A stretch of DNA of 64,000 nt from Roseivirga sp. E12 (GTDB taxonomy: Bacteria > Bacteroidota > Bacteroidia > Cytophagales > Cyclobacteriaceae): the NCBI RefSeq assembly GCF_017592825.1, contig NZ_JAGFMD010000002.1, positions 351,656-415,655 on the forward strand, read 5' to 3'. Below, in pieces: positions 1 to 7,642 of this stretch. Numbering within the stretch: the first letter of the stretch is position 1; each line of letters begins with the position of its first letter. The notes below the pieces were generated by a model. That model searched no databases. It saw only the letters and a list, made by a program, of their open reading frames with translations, and was not told the DNA's origin. A program made the translations under genes and the position numbers.

Positions 1-1
1 A

Positions 2-358
2 ATGGGTGAATTTCAGGTAACCAGTATTGCTAAAAGTAAAATTGTAGATGTATTTGAATACTCAGGAGGAGATGTCTTCTACCAAGCAAAAATCTCTTAC
101 ATGGTTGGAGATGCTGACAGTGGCAAAGAAAAGAAAGTGACCAATTTAATGATCGTCCATGCTGATGATATTAAAATGGCTTGGGAAAGAATTCACGAAA
201 GTCTCAACAATATGCTGGTTACTTTCGTGGTGCCTGAAATCAAGGAATCACCTGTGCTAGAAGTATTTCATCATGTCAAAACCGGTGAAGAGAGAATTCC
301 TGATCACCTAACTCCAGTTGCTGAACTAGAAACCGAAGAAGATGAACAGGACATTTGA
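2..358 (+). CDS. DUF4494 domain protein, 5' end cut by the window edge
   Basis: The visible 118 residues resemble the second half of DUF4494 proteins, a Bacteroidota family of unknown function: a lysine-rich strand region (KEKKV), then an ERIHESL helix and a proline-containing tail. Members usually have about 40 more N-terminal residues, so the ATG at position 2 is probably internal and the gene starts before the window. The stop at 356-358 overlaps the next gene by 17 bases, suggesting translational coupling. The acidic C-terminus (EEDEQD) looks disordered. No biochemical role is known; the family assignment is from remembered sequence pattern. Confidence 0.7.
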   Translation: MGEFQVTSIAKSKIVDVFEYSGGDVFYQAKISYMVGDADSGKEKKVTNLMIVHADDIKMAWERIHESLNNMLVTFVVPEIKESPVLEVFHHVKTGEERIPDHLTPVAELETEEDEQDI

Positions 359-602
359 TAATGTTTCGACAAGTACATTTACTTGTTTAGGATCAAAGCT
401 CAAAGAGCAGGGTCTTGCCTTTGAAGGTACTTCTGGCTACCTCAGCAAAAATGGCATCTCAACTGACTACCATTTTGACGAGGCTTCACAGACATTAGCG
501 ATCACCAACTTAGAAGTAGGTTTTCCAGCATCCCTTGTAGGTATGAATACCGAAAAAGTGATGGGCATTTTAGAAACGGCAATCAACGAGTGCCGGTCAT
601 AA
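342..602 (+). CDS. Small hypothetical protein, 86 aa
   Basis: The ATG at 342 lies inside the end of the DUF4494 gene, so the two are probably co-transcribed and coupled. The product has no signal peptide or membrane segment. It reads as a mixed alpha/beta fold with alternating polar and hydrophobic residues (strand-like around 30-55) and a C-terminal helix. I do not recognise the family. Its stop codon (600-602) interlocks with the stop of the convergent gene (597-599). The open frame and tight packing make it probably real. Confidence 0.6.
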   Translation: MNRTFDNVSTSTFTCLGSKLKEQGLAFEGTSGYLSKNGISTDYHFDEASQTLAITNLEVGFPASLVGMNTEKVMGILETAINECRS

Positions 603-974
603 AAGTCCATTATCTTCATTAGGAAGGCTTTGCTCAAGAAGTGTCAATCTCTGTTGAATCTCCAATAAGTTTGCCGTCCTAAGTCGCATAAACCTCCCAA
701 TAGTCATTACTATGGCTACTATTAGGCTAAATATTCCTAGGATTATAAGAAAAGGCACAAGAGTAGAAATCACACTTTCGTATGAAGTAACTCCCTTTTT
801 ATAAAGATTCATCTGCTGGCTAAAGTCCATAAAAGTTAGCACCATAAATGCACAAACCACCAATAGTGTGACAATCCACGCTACAGTGCTGATGGTGGTC
901 AATGATTTATCTTTTCTTTTCTCTCTTTCAATCATTTTCCAGACTGCATCGTTACTTTTTCCTCTTTCACTCAT
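597..974 (-). CDS. Two-helix membrane protein paired with the ECF sigma factor
   Basis: This 125-residue protein has a charged N-terminus, two strongly hydrophobic helices (about residues 27-50 and 68-92) and a basic then polar C-terminal helix. Its start overlaps the stop of the ECF sigma factor gene by 4 bases (971-974), so the two are almost certainly translationally coupled. Position and topology suggest a membrane partner of the sigma factor, perhaps an anti-sigma factor, but there is no recognisable zinc-binding anti-sigma motif (no HxxxCxxC). The regulatory role is inference from context. Confidence 0.7.
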   Translation of the reverse strand: MSERGKSNDAVWKMIEREKRKDKSLTTISTVAWIVTLLVVCAFMVLTFMDFSQQMNLYKKGVTSYESVISTLVPFLIILGIFSLIVAIVMTIGRFMRLRTANLLEIQQRLTLLEQSLPNEDNGLL

Positions 975-1543
975 GACTTTTTCATTTTAGTTTCTAACAA
1001 TTCTTTAATCTTCAGTTTTCCATTATAGATTCTTGACTTGACGGTACCGAGAGAGCAACCTAGAATAAATGCTATTTCGGAATAGTCCATGCCTTCAAAG
1101 AAGTTCAGGATAATCACTTCTCTCAATTTGGTAGACAGACCATCTAGAGAATTCTGTAAGATATCTTCTCTCTTAAAGTCTATTTCCTCTAACATCAATT
1201 CTGTTAATTCATCCATATCGGGTTTCAACATTTCGTGAAACTCTCTTAATCTTTTTGTGCTTTTGAAATAGTCCAGTGCTCTGTTTCTAGCAATTTGAAA
1301 CAACCAAGTCTTAAACCTTCTTGTGTCCGAGAGATTGGCCAATTGTCTATAGACATTGAGCCATACCTCCTGATTCAAATCTTGAGCCACTTCACGATTG
1401 GTTAGGTTCTCCAAAAAGACCAGTGTGCTCTGGCTAAAGCGCTCGTATAGATCTCTAAATGCAGGTTCATTGCCTGCCTGACACCTCAACACAAGGAGGT
1501 TCAGCTTAAAGTTCAATGATCCAGATTCTCGCCTTTTTGTCAT
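971..1543 (-). CDS. ECF-type RNA polymerase sigma factor (sigma-70 family)
   Basis: The 190-residue protein has the two-domain ECF layout. Region 2 lies at about residues 25-90, with the DLNQEVWLNVYRQL and FKTWLFQIARNRALDYF helices that bind core polymerase and the -10 element. Region 4 lies at about 130-185, ending in a helix-turn-helix (YSEIAFILGCSLGTVKSRI). Length is typical. The next gene is a membrane protein overlapping by 4 bases. ECF factors of this phylum usually control envelope or stress functions; nothing here shows the regulon. Annotated for the first ATG at 1543. Confidence 0.92.
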   Translation of the reverse strand: MTKRRESGSLNFKLNLLVLRCQAGNEPAFRDLYERFSQSTLVFLENLTNREVAQDLNQEVWLNVYRQLANLSDTRRFKTWLFQIARNRALDYFKSTKRLREFHEMLKPDMDELTELMLEEIDFKREDILQNSLDGLSTKLREVIILNFFEGMDYSEIAFILGCSLGTVKSRIYNGKLKIKELLETKMKKS

Positions 1544-1679
1544 TCTAAATTTCTCGCCCCTTAAGACGACTCAGAATTTTGATAGTTCAATTTGCAAGAA
1601 AGTTTTTCTCACTCGGCACATTCAATGAGTAATAGGTATTGTTCGCAACGGATTGATATATTTACTTTCATATCAAGTC

Positions 1680-3068
1680 ATGAACATTCTGCAAGGAGAT
1701 CTCAAAGAAGTCTGGGGTAAGAAAAAGATCAAAAATCTATTTCAGCCTGTTGATAACTCTTCCATAGTAATATTTCGACTAGTATTTGGTGCGATCATGT
1801 TCTGGGAGGTAACTCGGTATTTCAGGTACGACTGGATACATCGCTATTGGGTGGAGCCTGACTTCAACTTTAGTTACGGTCCATTCAACTTTCAACCCTT
1901 GCCTGAACAGTACATGTACTTGCTTTGGTACACTTTAGGAACTCTCGCCATCTTCATTCTAATAGGCTTTCTCTACCGCATCAGTACGGTCCTGTTTTTT
2001 GTCTTGTTCAGTTATACTTTTCTGCTGGAGCAGGCACGATATCTCAACCACTTTTACCTGGTCATGATCATCAGTTTCATTCTGATCTTTATTCCCGCCC
2101 ACCGGCACTTCTCCTTGGATAGTATACTGTTTAGGAAGATCAGGTCATCCTTAATCCCCTGCTGGAGTTTGTGGTTAGTCCGGTTTACTATAGCCATTCC
2201 GTACTTTTTTGGCGGTGTTGCTAAGATTAATCCTGATTGGCTCAGAGGTTATCCCCTGAGCAATTGGTTGCAATCAGATATGGACTTCCCTCTTATTGGT
2301 CAGTTTTTCGATCAGCGATGGATGGTCATGTTTATGTCTTACTCCGGTCTTCTTTTGGACCTACTTATCGTTCCTGTCCTTCTCTTTAAACGAACTAGAC
2401 TCATTGGCTTTATCATCATATCCCTGTTTCACTTGATGAATGATCAACTTTTTAGTATCGGTATCTTCCCTTGGTTTATGATGTTTGCCACCACCATCTT
2501 TTTTGCTCCTGACTGGCCAAGAAAGCTGCTTTCATCGGTTGGGCTTAAACCAAATCCCAATACTCATTTCCAGGACTATAGTCTTTCAAGACCAATAGTT
2601 CAAAAAGGAATCATTGTCGGACTCGCCTTGTTTGTCGCCTTACAAGTCAGCTTACCATTCAGGCATTTGTTGATACCAGGAAATGTGCACTGGACAGAAG
2701 AAGGGCATCGCTATGCCTGGCATATGAAGCTCAGGGGCAAGTCAGGTATTACCAGATTCTATATTCAGGATGAAGATTCCGAAGAAAAGATACAAATCAG
2801 AACGGATGGATTTATCGAGGATTGGCAGGCTAACAAGATGGATGGTAAACCCTATATGATCTGGGAATTTGCACAACATATTCAAAAAGAATTCAGACTG
2901 ATGGGCTCAAACGTTAAGGTCTATGTAGACGCTTGGGCCTCACTCAATGGCCGGAGCTACCAACAGCTTATTGCGCCTAACTTTGACATCACCCAAGTAC
3001 CAAAGCCATGGTTTGGCAATGCAGATTGGATATTACCCCTAAATACCCCTCTGGAAAACCAACGATAA
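1680..3068 (+). CDS. Vitamin K-dependent gamma-carboxylase homologue (HTTM domain protein)
   Basis: The product (462 residues from the ATG at 1680; a TTG nine codons upstream is possible) has a multi-helix HTTM membrane domain at about 25-290 and a soluble C-terminal domain at about 315-455. Both parts resemble vertebrate GGCX closely: the GVAKINPDW motif carries the lysine (K182) that seems to match the catalytic lysine of GGCX, followed by LLLDL, FHLMNDQLFSIG and PDWPRKL, and the C-terminal part has VHWTEEGHRYAW and SLNGR. GGCX converts glutamate to gamma-carboxyglutamate using reduced vitamin K, CO2 and O2. Whether this enzyme carboxylates proteins is unknown; bacterial homologues exist but are little studied. 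No VKOR gene is visible nearby. Confidence 0.85.
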   Translation: MNILQGDLKEVWGKKKIKNLFQPVDNSSIVIFRLVFGAIMFWEVTRYFRYDWIHRYWVEPDFNFSYGPFNFQPLPEQYMYLLWYTLGTLAIFILIGFLYRISTVLFFVLFSYTFLLEQARYLNHFYLVMIISFILIFIPAHRHFSLDSILFRKIRSSLIPCWSLWLVRFTIAIPYFFGGVAKINPDWLRGYPLSNWLQSDMDFPLIGQFFDQRWMVMFMSYSGLLLDLLIVPVLLFKRTRLIGFIIISLFHLMNDQLFSIGIFPWFMMFATTIFFAPDWPRKLLSSVGLKPNPNTHFQDYSLSRPIVQKGIIVGLALFVALQVSLPFRHLLIPGNVHWTEEGHRYAWHMKLRGKSGITRFYIQDEDSEEKIQIRTDGFIEDWQANKMDGKPYMIWEFAQHIQKEFRLMGSNVKVYVDAWASLNGRSYQQLIAPNFDITQVPKPWFGNADWILPLNTPLENQR

Positions 3069-3194
3069 CGATGCGTTCAACTTTACGTTGATATACTAAG
3101 CAGTTAATACTCTACGGGTTAAATCCAGATGTACTAAGGGAGTTTCCTACCTAAGGTGTTTCTATTTTGACGTGCTCCCGTTCAACCTCTGTTA

Positions 3195-3923
3195 ATGAAG
3201 AACCTTCAACCAATACTAATTCTTCTCACTATCATTGTCTTCAATTCGTGTAGTGGAGATGATCCTACCGTTGTAAAACCTATCACAAGTTTCCAACAAG
3301 ATCGATTTTTCATTGAAGTTGGTGAGACCGTCACTTTTACTAATACGAGTGAAAACGGCCAGACTTATTTTTGGGATTTTGGAGACAATACAACCTCTAA
3401 TGAGGAAAACCCAGACCACGTTTACGAAGAACTCGGGGAATTTGTAGTTAGACTTACTGTCACCAGTAGTACAGGAGAACGCATAGCCACGACCTCAAGC
3501 GTTTTAGTAGGCAATCGATGGGCCTTGGCGATAAGAGTAGACACCATAAACTTCATGGATTCTAATGGAGATCCATGGGATGATGATGATACAGGGCCAG
3601 ATTTGTTGATTGGCTTTTACGAGGCCATTAACCCCAATACTAATTCGTTTTTAAATTTTGGAAACGATTATGTCGAAAGTGACTTTCCAGCCGGTGGGCG
3701 ATTACCTCCAGAGTTTCAGGTAATGTTTACTGATCAAGATTGGGAGCTGATATTTCTCGACAATGAACCTCCGCTGAATATGTTACAAAATTCAGTAGTA
3801 ATGGATCGTTTTACTTTTAACCCTATCACGATTGAATCTGAAAAAGACTATGAATTGGGTGGAGGTGTATTCGAAATAACTGCGAATGGCTTTCGGTTCT
3901 CATTAGTCTTTGAGATTCGATAA
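3195..3923 (+). CDS. PKD-domain lipoprotein (paralogue 1)
   Basis: A 242-residue lipoprotein: the N-terminal hydrophobic segment ends in a lipobox (FNSC, Cys19), followed by one PKD domain at about 35-100 with the typical FWDFGDNTTS and YEELGEFVVRLTV motifs. The remaining 140 residues form a beta-rich domain of unknown type, rich in Asp and aromatic residues. PKD domains act in protein or carbohydrate binding on the cell surface. The next gene encodes a clear paralogue with the same layout, so the pair comes from tandem duplication. Function unknown beyond surface localisation. Confidence 0.85.
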   Translation: MKNLQPILILLTIIVFNSCSGDDPTVVKPITSFQQDRFFIEVGETVTFTNTSENGQTYFWDFGDNTTSNEENPDHVYEELGEFVVRLTVTSSTGERIATTSSVLVGNRWALAIRVDTINFMDSNGDPWDDDDTGPDLLIGFYEAINPNTNSFLNFGNDYVESDFPAGGRLPPEFQVMFTDQDWELIFLDNEPPLNMLQNSVVMDRFTFNPITIESEKDYELGGGVFEITANGFRFSLVFEIR

Positions 3924-4019
3924 ACAGTAAATTTTCTGAATTCCATTCAAACAACAACTAAGGGAATTGTATTAATTAGGTGTTAAGTTTAAAAATACTC
4001 TTCGATTAAATACTCAACT

Positions 4020-4754
4020 ATGAAAAACCTCTTCAAAATCATTGCCTTAGCCTCTATTGTATTAATCTATTCCTGTGGAGGAAGTGACGATGAAGGGCCT
4101 ACCGTAATCCCAACACCCAATTTCACTCAAGATAGGCAGGTAGTTGAACCTGGTGATATCGTGACATTCACTAATACATCAACAGATGGAGAAACATTTT
4201 CATGGAATTTTGGAGATAATACAACAGCGGTCGCCACCCAAAATGCCTCACACACTTTCAATTCAGTTGGTACATTCACGGTGACGCTTACCGTAACAAG
4301 CAGCTCTGGCGATGTGGCTACATCTACCAGTACAGTACTTGTGGGAAATAGATTCACTGTAGCATTGGCGGTTACAGCAATCAGCTTTGTGAATGACAAC
4401 AATGAGGCATGGGACCCTGATGGAAGCGGTCCTGAATTACTCTTTGGGTTCTTTCCTGTTGGACAGGATATATTTAATCCATTCCAACTTGGTGATGATT
4501 TTACTAGCAACGATTTACCAAGGAGTGGAACAATTGACACTCCTAGTCAGGTGATGCTAACAGATGCCAACTGGAATTTTGTCTACATTGATAATGACGA
4601 ACCTTTCACTGACGCAAATGTATCTGACTTTATGGCATCATTTACCATAAACCCGGTTACCATTGCCAGCGAGATAGACTACCAAACTGGCGAAGGTCAG
4701 TTTGAATTCCAAGCTGACGGGTATGGTTTCATCATTGCCTTTGATATAAGATAA
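4020..4754 (+). CDS. PKD-domain lipoprotein (paralogue 2)
   Basis: A 244-residue paralogue of the preceding gene with a lipobox (YSC, Cys19), an acidic GGSDDEG linker, a PKD domain at about 35-100 (FSWNFGDNTTA, FNSVGTFTVTLTV) and the same unnamed C-terminal domain (LVGNR..., DPDGSGPELLFGF). The two proteins align over their whole length. The gene ends one base before the stop of the convergent MOSC gene. A surface-exposed, ligand-binding role is inferred from the lipid anchor and PKD domain only. Confidence 0.85.
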   Translation: MKNLFKIIALASIVLIYSCGGSDDEGPTVIPTPNFTQDRQVVEPGDIVTFTNTSTDGETFSWNFGDNTTAVATQNASHTFNSVGTFTVTLTVTSSSGDVATSTSTVLVGNRFTVALAVTAISFVNDNNEAWDPDGSGPELLFGFFPVGQDIFNPFQLGDDFTSNDLPRSGTIDTPSQVMLTDANWNFVYIDNDEPFTDANVSDFMASFTINPVTIASEIDYQTGEGQFEFQADGYGFIIAFDIR

Positions 4755-4755
4755 T

Positions 4756-5241
4756 CTAGTCTAAAACTTTTATTGAATCACCTCGAGTAATTCGGCCTGA
4801 CTGAATTACTCGACAGGTGATGCCACCATGGCCTCGCATGGCGTTATAACCACCTCGGCCTAGGTTTTCTTCCATTCTTGAACATGGATGACATTCTCCG
4901 GTATACTCTAGAATGGCTTGGCCAATTTGAAAACGCCTGTTCTTAAGAGCCAGAAGATTAATACCCGAGGTAACGATATTTCTTCTTAATAGAAGTGGAT
5001 CGATTCCTTCCTTGCCCATAAAGGAAGCAACAGCATTAATATGTTCTTGTGAAATCAAGGTTACTTGACGCTTGCCTCCTTTACTGGCATAATGATCTCC
5101 CTCAAGGCCTACTTCGGCAATGGCATTCACCTCAGTCATCATAAGAGGAGGTTGCTTACGATAAGGTCTGATCGTAACCTTCATTACTTTTCCGTCTTGA
5201 GCCAATTGGCTCGTCAGTTCCCTAATACTTTTCCCCAGCAT
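4756..5241 (-). CDS. MOSC domain protein
   Basis: A 161-residue single-domain MOSC protein. The hallmark glycine- and histidine-rich strand GLEGDHYASKGGKRQVTLIS lies at about 45-65, and the conserved cysteine is in GECHPCSRME at about 115. MOSC domains bind sulfur from a cysteine-bound persulfide or a molybdenum cofactor; small stand-alone forms are linked to molybdopterin or N-hydroxylated substrate detoxification. I chose the ATG at 5241; a TTG 12 bases upstream would overlap the preceding hydroxylase gene. The two genes lie 1 base apart and are likely one transcript. Confidence 0.85.
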   Translation of the reverse strand: MLGKSIRELTSQLAQDGKVMKVTIRPYRKQPPLMMTEVNAIAEVGLEGDHYASKGGKRQVTLISQEHINAVASFMGKEGIDPLLLRRNIVTSGINLLALKNRRFQIGQAILEYTGECHPCSRMEENLGRGGYNAMRGHGGITCRVIQSGRITRGDSIKVLD

Positions 5242-5242
5242 A

Positions 5243-6082
5243 TTAATCTCCAAATTTTGAACCCGTGGGAGGGCGGTAAGGTTCGAAAGGAATTTTCAAA
5301 AGGCTCCCCATCTGATCATTTTCTTTTGGATCCATGTGCGTGTCTATACCATAAACTAACTCAGTGGTATCCTCTACCTGAGCAAAGGTCCCAAATATTC
5401 TATCCCAAAAAGAAAAGATATTTCCGTAGTTGGTATCAGTTAAAGGTTGCATATAGTGATGGTGCACCTTGTGCATGAGTGGTGTAATGAAAACCCAAGA
5501 AAGTGCACGATCTACAGCTTTAGGCATATTAATATTGGCATGTGTGATATGGGCAAAGAGTACAGACAGGCTTTGGTAAACCATGATAATCCACATTGGA
5601 GCACCAATAACCATCACAGCCAAAATGGTAAAGCCAATTCTAAAAACTGTCTCTCCTGGGTGATGTCTCAGCCCTGTCGTCACATCCACCGTAGTATCCG
5701 AATGGTGAACCAAGTGGAACTTCCACATCCATTTGACCTTATGCTCGGTCCAATGGATAAAGTAAGCGCCAATTAAGTCCATAAGCAGAACTCCGACAAT
5801 CAGTTGTCCCCAAAGCGGCAGGTCGATAATATACAGCAAGCCAAACCTATTCTGAGCCACTAAATCTGAGGCGAACAGCAGCGCTCCAGCGAGTCCGAAA
5901 CCGATAATCATAGTGGTCAATGTCAGAAACAGATTGATGCCCGCGTGCCTCCACTTCTTATAACTAAAGCGAATTAAAGGAACTGTTCCTTCAAGTATCC
6001 AAAAGAATAGAATACCACTAATGAGTATACCTGCTCTGAACTCAGTAGGTACATTATCGAAGAAACTTACAAGAGATTCCAT
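5243..6082 (-). CDS. Sterol desaturase/fatty acid hydroxylase family protein
   Basis: A 279-residue integral membrane diiron enzyme. Four or five hydrophobic helices precede and separate the histidine clusters HWTEH (110-114), HLVHH (123-127), RHH (139-141) and HKVHHHY (204-210), which make up the eight-histidine metal site of this superfamily. The family hydroxylates or desaturates lipids or carotenoids using O2. The substrate cannot be told from sequence. It is upstream of, and 1 base from, the MOSC gene. Confidence 0.9.
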   Translation of the reverse strand: MESLVSFFDNVPTEFRAGILISGILFFWILEGTVPLIRFSYKKWRHAGINLFLTLTTMIIGFGLAGALLFASDLVAQNRFGLLYIIDLPLWGQLIVGVLLMDLIGAYFIHWTEHKVKWMWKFHLVHHSDTTVDVTTGLRHHPGETVFRIGFTILAVMVIGAPMWIIMVYQSLSVLFAHITHANINMPKAVDRALSWVFITPLMHKVHHHYMQPLTDTNYGNIFSFWDRIFGTFAQVEDTTELVYGIDTHMDPKENDQMGSLLKIPFEPYRPPTGSKFGD

Positions 6083-6183
6083 CCTCCAATTTATTCTGCA
6101 TGCAGCACAATTGCAATCGGTGTAAGATCAATCTCAATATTTGCGGGATTTACCTATCTTAAGATCACCTTTTAAACTTCGCC

Positions 6184-7611
6184 ATGAAATTCAGGACCCT
6201 ATTCTTAGTAATCACTTTTACAATCACAACCATAGCACTTTCCATTGCCCAAGAATTCTCTAGAGCCGTTCAACCTTATGTAAGGATTCAGGAATCTACA
6301 GTTGCCATTACCAATGTGAAACTGATAGACGGAACAGGTGGGCCAATAAGAAACAATCAAACCGTTGTATTTACAGGAGAAAATATAATTGCTATTGGAA
6401 ACAGTAATCAGGTGACCATACCTGAGGGAGCCACACACATTGATGGCAGTGGTAAAACAATAATCCCTGGATTAGTAATGTTACACGAGCACATCTTCTA
6501 CCCTAAACCCTTTGATGGTGTTTTCAGTGTTGCTCAAATGACATTTACCTTCCCCAGGCTTTACCTAGCAGGCGGTGTTACCACCATTAGAACAGCGGGA
6601 AGCATAGAACCACAAACAGACCTCAATATTCGCAAATCAATACAAGAAGGGCGAATGCTTGGACCTAAGATGGACCTGACGGGTCCGTTTATCGAAAGGG
6701 CGGGCACGCCAGTTCCTGAAGTGGGTATTATCAATAGCTCTAAAGAAGGCGTGGAAATGGTGAATTTCTGGGCCGATAGGGGCATCAACTCATTCAAGGT
6801 CTATCAAAACATTACCAAAGAAGACCTTACTCAAGTTGTGAAGGCTGCGCATGCAAAAGACAAAAAAGTGACAGGTCATATTTGCTCAGTCACCTATCGA
6901 GAAGCAGCAGAAATTGGTATTGATAATATTGAGCATGGTTTCTTCCAAAGCTCCGATTTTGTGAAGGATAAAGTGGACGATTTTTGCCCAGCATTCAAAA
7001 GAGGTCAGGCCCTTAGAGACCTTGACTTAGACAGCCCTGAAATGAAATCACTAATGGACTTTCTGATTGAAAAGGATGTGGCCATAACCTCAACTTTACC
7101 TGTTTTTGAGCCCTATACTGATCGTGAGGTCGTCTTAGGCGGTGGTATAGATGCAATGAGTCCAGAAATCAAAGAAAGCTTAATAGCCAGTCACACGAGA
7201 AGACAAGGAAAAGATGCTGCATCATTGGCCCAATTCAAGAAGCAAATGGCTTGGGAAAAAATGTTCTATGAAGCAGGAGGAAAACTAGTAGCTGGTACTG
7301 ATCCCACTGGTGCAGGCAGAACAGTAGCTGGCTATGCCAACCAAAGGGTGGTAGAACTCTTTATTGAAGCAGGCTTTAGCTTGACAGAGGCAATTAAAAT
7401 TTCATCACTCAATGGTGCAAAATACCTCGAGAGAGATGTCGAAGTAGGCTCTGTGGAAGTTGGAAAGAAGGCGGACCTTGTCCTAATTGATGGTGATCTT
7501 GAAGCCGATGTTGCCAACATTCGAAAGATGGAAGTAGTCTTCAAAAACGGCATTGGTTTCGACTCTCAAAAAATCTTCCAATCGATGAAGGGTAAGGTTG
7601 GAATGCACTGA
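6184..7611 (+). CDS. Secreted amidohydrolase (metal-dependent hydrolase)
   Basis: A 475-residue protein with a signal peptide (about residues 1-22, ending SIAQ). It then has a small beta-sandwich and the amidohydrolase TIM barrel: the metal-binding HEH at 101-103, a candidate bridging lysine in SFKVYQN (about 205), later histidines in VTGHI and NIEHGF, and the catalytic aspartate in AGTDPTG (about 372). The C-terminal KADLVLIDGD is typical of imidazolonepropionase- or prolidase-like members. It is exported to the periplasm and probably cleaves a cyclic amide or a peptide-like bond. Substrate unknown. Confidence 0.88.
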   Translation: MKFRTLFLVITFTITTIALSIAQEFSRAVQPYVRIQESTVAITNVKLIDGTGGPIRNNQTVVFTGENIIAIGNSNQVTIPEGATHIDGSGKTIIPGLVMLHEHIFYPKPFDGVFSVAQMTFTFPRLYLAGGVTTIRTAGSIEPQTDLNIRKSIQEGRMLGPKMDLTGPFIERAGTPVPEVGIINSSKEGVEMVNFWADRGINSFKVYQNITKEDLTQVVKAAHAKDKKVTGHICSVTYREAAEIGIDNIEHGFFQSSDFVKDKVDDFCPAFKRGQALRDLDLDSPEMKSLMDFLIEKDVAITSTLPVFEPYTDREVVLGGGIDAMSPEIKESLIASHTRRQGKDAASLAQFKKQMAWEKMFYEAGGKLVAGTDPTGAGRTVAGYANQRVVELFIEAGFSLTEAIKISSLNGAKYLERDVEVGSVEVGKKADLVLIDGDLEADVANIRKMEVVFKNGIGFDSQKIFQSMKGKVGMH

Positions 7612-7642
7612 TTAACCATCTATTTTCAAGGATATCTTTACA

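Noticed and set aside
971..1543. ECF factor as the PorX-linked sigma factor (SigP)
   Set aside because: Such a link would need sequence similarity to SigP that I cannot test; it is 23 kb from porX and coupled to its own membrane partner.
4127..4540. 137-residue open frame on the minus strand
   Set aside because: It lies fully within the PKD lipoprotein gene; its Ser/Val-rich composition is the mirror of the Thr-rich PKD codons.
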